In this document: positions 37,734 to 47,010 of the stretch, piece by piece
Numbering within the stretch: position 1 is the stretch's first letter
How the letters are laid out: each line of letters opens with the position of its first letter
From: Nageia nagi
Lineage: Eukaryota; Pinophyta
Reading direction: 5' to 3'
DNA: 64,000 bases
NCBI GenBank assembly: GCA_050084985.1
Contig: JBITNC010000001.1
Span: 176,948,001-177,012,000, forward strand
Translations under genes and position numbers: made by a program
The notes under the pieces: generated by a model
Databases searched by the model: none
Seen by the model: only the letters and a program-made list of their open reading frames with translations
What the model was told of the DNA's origin: nothing

Positions 37734-38231
37734 TGTTAGAATTTGTAATGAAATATTGTGAATATCTAAACTCCTTGTAAATTCAATTAATCACTTAAGG
37801 GTATGTAGATACCTTAAGAGATTAATTGAATTCTTTAATATGTAGACTTTGACTTTACCAAAGTGGTTAGTTGGTAGGTTGAAGTTAGGTGATACATTTA
37901 ATGTAACCCTAACCTTACCCTTGGGTTAAAGGAAGGTTAGGGAGGAGCTCTCAAGCTATAAATAGAGGACCTCTCCTCTTGTAAACATATCTAAGTCTTG
38001 GAGTAAGATTACTCTACTTGGTTGTGTAGGAGAGAGCAAGAGAATAGTTGTAAGAGAGACATAGATTGAGAATAGAGAACTAGTTGTGGATGTACTCCCA
38101 AGGAGGGAGGAACCACATTATATTGGTGTCACATTGTGTGAATGATGTTCTTAGAATTATAGATGATGAATGATTTAGCTTCCTAGTCTAAGGTCCTAGA
38201 GGATTTGTTTAGATATAGTTCAAATCCTTCA
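37734..38231 (+). repeat. Copia-2 5' LTR (498 bp)
   Basis: Starts TGTTAGAATTTG and ends AATCCTTCA. TATA box TATAAATAG at 37,957-37,965. One difference from the 3' LTR. Confidence 0.95.
37957..37965 (+). promoter_or_regulatory. TATA box of copia-2 5' LTR
   Basis: TATAAATAG about 224 bp into the LTR; the same site lies at 46,122-46,130 in the 3' LTR and at 61,240-61,248 in the related copia-4. This conservation across diverged relatives supports it as the element promoter. Confidence 0.7.
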
Positions 38232-38233
38232 AT

Positions 38234-38246
38234 TGGTATCAGAGCC
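38234..38246 (+). promoter_or_regulatory. Primer-binding site of copia-2
   Basis: TGGTATCAGAGCC, two bases after the LTR, complementary to initiator Met-tRNA. Confidence 0.92.
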
Positions 38247-38375
38247 ATGTTGTGGAAGCTCTTCTTCTAGGTGTAGACATTCTTCTTGTTGTGTAATCAC
38301 TTCTTCTTGGTGTAGAAGCTCTCCTTGTTGTGGAAGCTCTTCTTTTGGTGTGGAAACTACATCTTGGAGGTTCTT
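38247..38375 (+). repeat. Minisatellite next to the copia-2 primer site
   Basis: About six imperfect units of roughly 20 bp of the type gttgtggaagctcttctt / ggtgtagaagctctcc. The related copia-4 has fewer such units at the same place (61,548-61,600). Confidence 0.6.
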
Positions 38376-38847
38376 CATCCTTTTTCATTCCTCATCTTAC
38401 ACCCCATTGGTGAGGTAAATTTTTAAGAAAAGGTATAAAGTTCCTCCTTATTTGATCATTTTTTGGATTATTGCATTAGATACTAACATATTTTGTGAGA
38501 TATTGGAGCTTATTTCTTGCAAAATATGATTATAATGACAATGCAAGTATTATTTTTTTTCTATACTAACCTCTTATGATAGTAGCATTTTTTTTACAAA
38601 AATGCTCAATACATGCTATATTTTTTAAGAGGATACTATGAAATTTGTACTAACATTTTTTATGTTAGTAGTATTATGTTATTACTATTTGCTTAAAAAA
38701 TAGTACTATATTATTGTGAAATTTCTCCTACATATACTACCATTTTTTATGTTAAATGGTATTTTTTTTGTGAGGCATGAATATTTAAAAAGTTAGAGAG
38801 GAGGACAATTTTTTTTGTTCTACCACAATAATATATTCAAAGGCTCA

Positions 38848-39075
38848 ATATAATATATATATATATATATATTTTATTTTCAATTTGTTTAAAATATAGT
38901 TCAAAAATATATACATATATATATATATTTTTATTTTAAATTTGTTTTAAATCAAAAATCTCTATATATATTTTTCTATTTTAAATCTGTTTAAAATACT
39001 CAAAAATATATATATATATATATATATATTATTTTGTTTTAAATTTGTTTAAAATAAAAATCAAATATATATCAA
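38848..39075. repeat. Composite AT satellite
   Basis: Long (AT)n runs alternate with copies of a ttttaaatttgtttaaaat unit, giving about four higher-order repeats of some 60-70 bp. Confidence 0.65.
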
Positions 39076-39189
39076 TTTTTACATTTAGGGGGGGTCACGG
39101 ATCATAAATGAAAATCATATTATAAATTTATTTGGGGGGTCATTGATAAAAATTTATCATGATTAAATAAATACAAATTGTTATCACGT

Positions 39190-40000
39190 AGAAATAAATT
39201 ATTTGGGGGGGTTAAAACGTGAGCTGCAGAGCAAGACCGTGCCTCCCTCCCGCCTCCACCTCCAAGCGCACGACCGCCTCCACCTCCATGCCTACAGGAT
39301 ATGCACTGTAGCAACTCATGCCTTCCTACCACTCCAGATCGTGAAATTATTTGACAGAATCCTTTGCCATCCATGCTAGCAACCAAGAACTATTAGGATA
39401 GCATGCGTAGGCTTTGATGTGCTGCAGGATGTAAACCATGCATTGCCATGCTCATAGGTGGCCGTGCAGGGAAGGCATGTGCATTGTTTACCAAGATGGA
39501 TGCTGCAGCCTGAGTCCTTGAAGTCCACATGATGCCTGGTGTAGACACAGTTCCATAGCTGGCCAAGCTCATAGCCTATGCACCAACTGCAAGCCTCACG
39601 ATCACCTGCGTAGTGTTTTGACAAGCTACCTGATAAAATCCATGTTTTATGGCTACCATGCTCGCAGGATGTGCCCTGCACGCATCTCCCTTGCCAACAT
39701 GCCAATTATTTACCAAGTCTTTGCACAATACGTAGTGAAGCTCCAGTTTTTTAACGTCAACCTCCTCTCTCGCCACCCTAAAGTCACACATTGGGTGGTC
39801 AACAGCCGCCCCATGCACCTCATGTGACCTCCACCCCCCTCTGTGGCCTCCTTGCCACCTTGGACTCCTTCTGCAGCCCAGTCTCTCCCACTCCACGTGA
39901 CTCACCACCCTTCTACACACTTTGGTCTTTCCTACCACCCCTGCCTAGTTTCTCCACCTCCTTGAGGCTTACACATGGCTCTTTCATTTTTTTTGTCAAA
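39190..40000. other. GC-rich island in the copia-2 leader
   Basis: Base composition differs sharply from all surrounding DNA, with many C-runs and CpG-bearing stretches. Open readings exist on minus (109 codons at 39,376-39,705, 120 codons at 39,576-39,938) and +, rich in Cys, His and Gly. The motif gcaggatgt recurs at about 39,295, 39,424 and 39,665, so the island is itself partly repetitive. It may be captured host sequence; no family is recognised. Confidence 0.5.
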
Positions 40001-40203
40001 CTCTTGTTGTTGGGTATTTAATTTTTTTTACCCACTCCAAATTTGATTTGATTTTTTTTGCCTTAGTCACACTTCACTATTTCAAGTTTACCCTTTAAGT
40101 GACCAAACAGATAATCTCACACTTAAACATAATTTTTTAGCATCAAGTTGTTAGCCCTTTAAGTAAAAATGGAGGGGATTTTTATCATTTTTTACTTAAA
40201 TTC

Positions 40204-40294
40204 TAAATAGATCTTGCATGTATGTTTATGTTATGTTAAATAGATCTTGCATGCTAAATAGATCTTGCATGTGATGCTAAATAGATCTTGCATG
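40204..40294 (+). repeat. Four copies of taaatagatcttgcatg
   Basis: Exact 17-bp copies start at 40,204, 40,237, 40,255 and 40,278 with unequal spacers. Each contains AGATCT and GCATG. Confidence 0.85.
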
Positions 40295-41159
40295 TTACTT
40301 AAATTTTTACTTTAAAATGCATGATGCATGTTTAAAACTTAAAATCATGGACTAATACATGTTTAAGTTATGGATTAATGCTAAATAGGACTTAGCGTTT
40401 GAAAAAATTCATTATTTTTGAACTTGAGCAAAAATATGAAAAATGTAAAAGTCCTTTAGGGGTTAGTACAAAACCCATTGGACTCAATTTTGGCCTCTTA
40501 AGGTTTCAAGTTTGTGTGGATGGAGTATTTTCATTTTACTTTATATTTTTGCACATTTGCTTGCAATACACAAAAATTTGAAAAGTAACCCCTAAAATGA
40601 ATACATCCGCACGTATTTTCCACAACATGACTTGTTTGGGGAGCCATGAGGTGAGGACAGGGTAGATTGGAGCCTTTTTAGTCTGAAGAACCGAGTGGTG
40701 GTAAGTCCATCTTAATTGCCCCTAAGACCTCTGTTGGATTGGACATAACTCTATTAGGTGGATAGGCATGTGTGTAGTGATACCACATGTCCGCACGTCC
40801 ATTCAGGGATTATCCTGATAACCTAGGAGGAAAACTGAAAACCTTAATCAAGATAATTAAAATGGCTGGTCCAAGATACGTCAGATCCTTAGAAAATAGT
40901 TAGTACTTCTCCTAGTGAAAGTATATTACTGACCAAGGTGAACTGGTTGAGGACTGGTAGTACCTGGCCTCCACCTTACGGGCATCCAGGTGAAGGCCTA
41001 ATTCTATACAAGAAAACAACCCCAACTTTATCCTTCTGTGGATCATGGTTAATAAGTTTGCACATGTGGGACATGTTTGCTTATTAGATGTTTTATATGT
41101 ATAGATGGAAAATTGTAAAAGTTTACATTCTTATTGCATATTTATTTGTTTTTGTAGCA

Positions 41160-44100
41160 ATGGTTGAAACCTTCATTCCCAAGCATATACTCGACGGTTC
41201 CAACTTTGGAATTTGGGAACCTCGTATGAAAGCCGAGTTACAAGCAAGGAAGCTGTGGCAGATAGTTAGTGAAGACATGGTTGCTCCTACCAATGAGAAG
41301 GCTCTTGAAGTATACAACTTAAAGAATGAGTTAGCAACTTCAATGATTTATTGTGTAGTTTCAAATGATGTCCTTCTCATGATCTCTTCATCAACTTCAG
41401 CAAAGGAAGCTTGGGATAGGCTAAAGAAAATTTACCTTGGGTCCAAATTTTCAAGGAGGTTTACCATTCTACAAAAGTTGTATCAGTATCAACAAAGTGA
41501 AGATGAAAGTGCCTCCATCTACTTAAACAAAATCATTGACCTCAGGACACAATTGGTTGGTTGTGGGTGCAATTGGATCAATGATGAGTTCATTGTCTTC
41601 ATCATTCTTCAAAGCCTTACTACAAAGTTTAGCAACTTTTTCACAGTTATGGAAATAAGGCTCGATGATGAAGAAGATGTCATCTCACTTGATAACCTTT
41701 CTAGACTCCTGAAACATGAGGAAACTTTGAACAAGAAAATGTTGAACCTTTCTCCAAAGGACAATAGCATTGCTCTAGGAGCAACCAAAACTCCTTTCAA
41801 GAAAAAGTTCAAACATTACAAATTCAAAGACAACAAGTCCTCATCTACCTTCAGGAAGTATGACAAAAAGGGCAACAACAATCATGGCAACTACAGGCAT
41901 AGGAATGACAAAGCTGGATCAAGCAATCCAACACCTCAGGAAAAGTTTGATGGAAATTGTAACTTTTGTGGTATCTTTGGGCACAAAGAGTATGATTGTC
42001 GCAAAAAGAAATTTGCTCAAAAAGGAAAGGGAAATGCAAATGTGAGAAATTTCAATAATAAAAAGAAGAACAAGCATGCTGCTTCTGTTGCCTACTACTC
42101 AATGACTCAAACTATTTCAAATGATTGGATTGTTGATTCAGGATGCACTAATCACATGTGTTATGAAAAGGATAAGTTTGAAAACTTTCATAAGTACAAA
42201 AAGGATGCAGTTGTGATAGGTGATAATATAGTCCTTGATGTTCACAGAATAGGGAATGTGAAGATTCATGGAAAGACTCTTGATAATATCTTTTTTGTGC
42301 CTAAGCTAAGGATGAATCTTATCTCGGTAATTCAAATTACAAGGACAGGATGCTCATTTGAGTTTACCTCACACTCCTGGTGTGTTAAGAAAGGACTTGC
42401 CACTTTAATGAAAGGATCAGTAAAGAATAACCTTTATATTGTGGATCAAGTACCTTCAAAGATTTGTCTTGCTACAAATGTGTGTTCAAAAGGTAATCTT
42501 TGGCATCAACAATTAGGGCACCTTAACCACAAGAGTATTCAAGATATGAAAAATCAAGAACTTGTGGAAGGTTTACCTAATATTTCACCCATAATTGGTC
42601 TTTGTGAAAGGTGCATTCTTGGAAATATGAATAGGCAAAAGTTTGAAAAAGATAAGGCAACTCGAGCTACTCATCCTCTTCAGCTTGTGCATTCAGATTT
42701 GATGGGTCCTTTTTAGACTAAGTCACTAGGGGGAGCTTCTTATGTTCTGACCTTCATTGATGACTTTAGTAGGATGACATTTGGTTATCTACTTGAGCAC
42801 AAGGATCAAACTTTTGACAGGTTTAGAGACTTCAAGGCACTTGTTGAAAATCAAACTGATTTTAAGATTAAGATGTTGAGATCTGATAATGGGGGTGAAT
42901 ATAATAGCAATGAGTTTAACGACTATTGTGTTAAACATGGGATTAAGCGACAATTCACAATCCCTTACACCCCTCAACAAAATGGAGTTGATGAAAGGAA
43001 GAATCGCACCATTATGGAAATGGCAAGATGCATGTTGGGTAACCTTCCTAGTTTCTTATGGGGTGAAGCTATTCACACTGCTATTCACACCCTAAATAGG
43101 TGTCCTACTAAGGTAGTTGAAGGTAAAACTCCATATGAAGCATGGATAGGAAAGAAACCTAACCTCTCACACTTCAGGGTCTTCGGTTGTGATGCATTTA
43201 CCTTCATTACCTCAGAGAAAAGAAAGAAGCTAGATAAACGATCAGAAAAATGCATCTTTGTGGGGTATGATAATCAGCATAGAGGTTACAGGCTCTACTC
43301 TTCATCTCATAAAATAGTCTTTATTTCTAGGGATGTTAAGTTTAATGAACTTTCTGAGGATACGACCTCTCATGCTGAGGTGTCTGATACAGATGATTCT
43401 TCGCCTGCACCTAACTGGTTGGATGGTCATGTAGACAAGTCACCAAAAGAGCAAAATTCTCCAGCATAGAGAATTACAAGAAGTATGACCTTGAATAAAT
43501 CCTTATTTGCCAAAATTGATAATATGCATGAGCCATCAACCTTCAAAGAAGCTTCCAAGAAAGAGTGTTGGATGGAAGCTATGAAAGTTGAGTATGAGGT
43601 GCTCATGAAAAATGAAACTTGGGATTTGGTTCCTTATCCCAATGAGAAAAATGTTATTGGTAATAAATGGATATACAAGGTCAAGTACAATTCTGATGGA
43701 AAAATTGAAAAGTACAAAGCAAGGTTAGTAGCCAAAGGATTCGCTCAAAAATATGGTATTGATTATGAGGAAACCTTTGCTCCTATGGCCAAGATGCCTA
43801 CTGTCAGAATAATTCTTGCTCTTTCTGGAGCTCAAGGATGGAAAGCTTTTCAACTTGATGTCAAAAAAGCATTTCTCAATGGTGACTTGGATGTTGAAAT
43901 CTACATGAATCAACTAGAAGGATTTATTCCAGAAGGAAAAGAGTCTCTTGTGTGTAAGCTAAAGAAGTCTTTGTATGGCCTTAAGCAAGCACCTAGAGCA
44001 TGGTACAAGAAAATTTTAGGATTCTTTGTAGATATTGGTTTTTCCAAGTGCTTCTCAAAATCCAGATCTATATGTACTCCATCAAGGAAAAGACGTGGTC

Positions 44101-45078
44101 ATAATTCTCCTTTATGTGGATGATCTTCTCATAAAAGGCAATAATATTGAAATCATCCAAGAGTGCATCTCCAAACTCAAGGCAACATTTGAAATGACTG
44201 ATCTAGGTCTATTGCATTACTATCTTGGGATGCAAGTATACCAACACAAAGATTGTACTTATCTTAGTCAATCTAAGTATCTATCAGACATCTTGTAAAA
44301 GTTTGGAATAGAGGAGTGTAAATATGCTGCAATACCTATTTCTCCTAGAATCATTATATCCCTGAGCTCTGATTCTCAGTTGGCTAATGCTACAGCTTAT
44401 AGACAATTGCTTGGTAGTCTTCTGTATTTGACTATCTCTCATCCTGATATTGTCTTTGCAGTGAATCTGATGGCACGATTCATGCAAAAACCATATGTTG
44501 AACACCTCAATGCTGTTAAGCAAATCTTGAGGTATGTCACAGGGACAAAGGATCTTGCTCTTAAGTATTCCAAAGTGCCCTCGATTGTTCTCTCTGGGTT
44601 CTCAGATTCTGATTATGGGGGAGATAGAGATGACAGAAAATCAACCTCTGCATATGTGTTTAGCATTGGTTTAGGTGCTCTCTCTTGGGCTTCCAAGAAG
44701 CAACCTACTGTGACTCTTTCTACCACCAAAGCTGAATATCGAGCCATGTTTGTTACCACCCAAGAAGCGCTTTGGCTAAGGCATCTTTTAAACGAAATTG
44801 GGTATAGGCAAAATGGCCCATCTCTTCTTTCGTCGACCAATCAATCGGCTATCTCTTTGGCTAAGATTCCTATGTTCCATCAGTGAACCAAACATGTCAA
44901 AATCCAAGCCCATTTTATCAGGGTGAAGGTTCTAGATGACATCATACACTTGCAGTATTGTCCATCTACTAAAAACTCCACTGATTTGTTCACCAAGCCC
45001 CTTCCTGAAGCTCAATTCTGCAAGCTTAGGGATTCTCTCAGGTTGGTGAAGTTGCCCTCAAGGGGGAGTGAAGTTTAA
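41160..45078 (+). pseudogene. Copia-2 Gag-Pol polyprotein, four stops and one frameshift
   Basis: The start at 41,160 (MVETFIPKHILDGSN) begins the gag domain; the Met at 41,088 adds a hydrophobic stretch lying in the presumed intron. Domains: gag, zinc knuckle CNFCGIFGHKEYDC (about residue 267), protease IVDSGCTNH (about 323), integrase HHCC (LWHQQLGHLNHK, then CERCILG) and core (HSDLMGP, SDNGGEY, NGVDERKN), RT (FQLDVKKAFLNGDL, YVDDL at about 44,112) and RNase H (STTKAEYRA to LFTKPLPEAQF). Breaks: TAG 42,714 and 43,467; a one-base frame change in an A-run near 44,057; TAA 44,296; TGA 44,884. The last codon is TAA at 45,076. Confidence 0.9.
45056..45068 (+). promoter_or_regulatory. Extra polypurine-tract-like sequence at the end of pol
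   Basis: Contains aagggggagtg, identical to the tract that abuts the 3' LTR some 830 bp downstream. It could act as a second plus-strand priming site or mark an older LTR edge. Confidence 0.45.
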
Positions 45079-45140
45079 ACTTTTGTTAGTGATGACAACT
45101 TCACCTCTAAGAGGCCTTTTTTGATTGTACATTCTAGACC

Positions 45141-45410
45141 TCTATGGTAAGTTTGCTCTGTGTGACAAACTTGTACAATTGTTGTTATAGAGTGTTGATT
45201 ATTTTATACCTCAGTGGTAAGTTTGCTCTACGTGACAAACTTGTTGTACATTTTATACCTCCATGGTGAGTTTGCTCTGCGTGAGAAACTTGTTGTACAA
45301 ATTTTGAGCATATAATTAATATACCTCCGTGGTAAGTTCGCTTTGCGTGAGGAACTTATTGTACATTCTATACCTCCGTGGTGAGTTTGCTCTGTGTGAG
45401 AAACTCATTG
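45141..45410 (+). repeat. Five tandem hairpin units in the copia-2 3' UTR
   Basis: Each unit has the frame acctc-NN-tggt, an inverted repeat and ttgtaca (third base varies). Hairpins lie at 45,149-45,172, 45,219-45,242, 45,268-45,291, 45,334-45,357 and 45,383-45,406. Arms are AAGTTTG/CAAACTT (copies 1 and 2), GAGTTT/AAACTT (copy 3), AAGTTC/GAACTT (copy 4) and GAGTTT/AAACTC (copy 5). Loops are about 10-12 nt of the type ctctgygtga. The stem is kept by paired changes in both arms. Spacing is 70, 49, 66 and 49 bp. Confidence 0.85.
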
Positions 45411-45888
45411 TACAATTTTATGCTCTATTTAAAATCAACACATGTCTATATACAACAGGTGACTATAAGTGATGGCTTGGCATCTCCATGATGGCTTATA
45501 GTGCACCATTGATCAATTATTTATAAGATGACATTATTTGATTCTTTTATTTGAATATATGATGCATCTAACTAATTTTGTTCATGAGTTGCTTGTAGCA
45601 TGTAGGATCTTCTTCAGAAATGCAGGTTACTCACCTTGTGAAAGCAAGCTCATGGAGACTCACATGTCAACTTAAAGTTGATCGACTACTATGTACAGTG
45701 AAACCAGTTGTGGTTAATGATTGTATTGTAAACCATTTTTTGTCAAATGGTAATGTAGTGAGTCTCATACTAGTTCTCAAAAAGATTCTCAAATATGTAA
45801 AAGTTCTCATCTCCACTTGTATCTCTATGGAGGAGAACTCTCTCTTACCTCTCTCTTCTCTCTTTTACGCTCTATCCCAATATTGCAT
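45411..45888 (+). other. Remaining 3' UTR of copia-2
   Basis: The open stretch at 45,620-45,904 runs through the polypurine tract into the LTR and has no family features. Nothing else is recognised. Confidence 0.5.
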
Positions 45889-45898
45889 TAAGGGGGAG
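45889..45898 (+). promoter_or_regulatory. Polypurine tract of copia-2
   Basis: AAGGGGGAG directly before the TG of the 3' LTR; the plus-strand primer. Confidence 0.9.
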
Positions 45899-46396
45899 TG
45901 TTAGAATTTGTAATGAAATATTGTGAATATCTAAACTCCTTGTAAATTCAATTAATCACTTAAGGGTATGTAGATACCTTAAGAGATTAATTGAAATCTT
46001 TAATATGTAGACTTTGACTTTACCAAAGTGGTTAGTTGGTAGGTTGAAGTTAGGTGATACATTTAATGTAACCCTAACCTTACCCTTGGGTTAAAGGAAG
46101 GTTAGGGAGGAGCTCTCAAGCTATAAATAGAGGACCTCTCCTCTTGTAAACATATCTAAGTCTTGGAGTAAGATTACTCTACTTGGTTGTGTAGGAGAGA
46201 GCAAGAGAATAGTTGTAAGAGAGACATAGATTGAGAATAGAGAACTAGTTGTGGATGTACTCCCAAGGAGGGAGGAACCACATTATATTGGTGTCACATT
46301 GTGTGAATGATGTTCTTAGAATTATAGATGATGAATGATTTAGCTTCCTAGTCTAAGGTCCTAGAGGATTTGTTTAGATATAGTTCAAATCCTTCA
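45899..46396 (+). repeat. Copia-2 3' LTR (498 bp)
   Basis: Identical to the 5' LTR except at 45,996. Followed by the target duplication gattt. Confidence 0.95.
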
Positions 46397-47010
46397 GATT
46401 TCAAGTAAAAAGAAACTTCATTTTATTTCATTAAAAAAATTGTTATTAAATATCTATATAAATAAATAATATTGTTGATTATTGATATCATATTGTCAAG
46501 TGAATGTAACTGCCTATGTATATTGATAGGGTATTCTTGAAAGCCCTATTTTTCATTAATAGATATTCATTGTACTAAACTATTTTCAACAATTTATACA
46601 ATTGTAAAGTGAAAAGCTAAAGGAGGTCCAAGAATTGCAAAGAGGAAAGGAGAAATACTTGAAGAAAATAGAAAACACTTGATGAATCTATACAAATCTC
46701 TTTCCTTTATCATTTTATGTAGTCTTTTTAATTGAAATAATTCTATTATCTTATGCCTATGTTTGCATTGGCCATGTGGTCTAGGTTATGCAATGTTTAT
46801 TATAAAAAAACCAAGAATTTTTGGGTGAAATTAGACCATGTTTTGTATATTCAATTATTAAAAATCATTGTTCAAGTTTTAATATTGGAATTTTTAATGA
46901 TAGAAGTGAAAAATCTAATCTATAAAGCTTTCAAATATCCATTTTATTTTATAATTTATGTAAATTTGATTTATGTTATAGGCACATAACATAAGTGAAA
47001 ACTCTAGTCT
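46397..47010 (+). pseudogene. PPR-DYW remnant D, right part, and start of a further unit
   Basis: Resumes the DYW motif (DFK) interrupted by copia-2, then shows the same 3' flanking sequence as units A and B (ttgttattaaatat, gttgattattgatatcatattgtcaagtgaa, gaagaaaatagaaaacacttgatg). From 46,811 it matches the start of units A-C. This is a fourth member of the array, now about 24 kb from the others because of the Tat insertion. Confidence 0.55.

Larger units (their letters stand above)
38376..41159 (+). other. Long leader of copia-2 (intron-like)
   Basis: Spans from the primer-site repeats to the gag start. A GT (38,415) after GAG and a strong acceptor (T-rich run, then AG at 41,156-41,157, three bases before the gag ATG) could bound an intron of about 2.7 kb. 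Inside are AT satellites, a GC-rich island (39,190-40,000), a four-copy repeat (40,204-40,294) and a block (about 40,447-40,930) conserved in copia-4. Splicing is inferred only; an alternative donor, GTAAGT, lies at 40,701. Confidence 0.4.
37734..46396 (+). mobile_element. Copia-2: complete, young Ty1/copia element
   Basis: Two 498-bp LTRs (TGTTAG...CTTCA) differing at one position (37,831 T versus 45,996 A), a perfect 5-bp target duplication GATTT (37,729-37,733 and 46,397-46,401), primer site and polypurine tract. Total length is 8.66 kb, long for copia because of a leader of about 2.9 kb and a 3' UTR of about 0.8 kb. The near-identical LTRs show recent insertion, yet the polyprotein has four stops and a frameshift. 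It was therefore either decayed at the source and mobilised in trans, or damaged quickly. Confidence 0.95.

Noticed and set aside
38233-38418. Cys/Ser-rich small protein starting at the primer site
   Set aside because: It is the translation of the primer-site region and the following minisatellite; the start codon overlaps the primer site.
40204-40294. CRISPR-like array
   Set aside because: Only four 17-bp copies with very short, unequal spacers, inside a retrotransposon leader; no cas genes.
41088-41159. Signal-peptide-like N-terminal extension of copia-2 Gag
   Set aside because: The hydrophobic stretch lies in the presumed intron end; the gag domain starts at the Met at 41,160, as in related elements.
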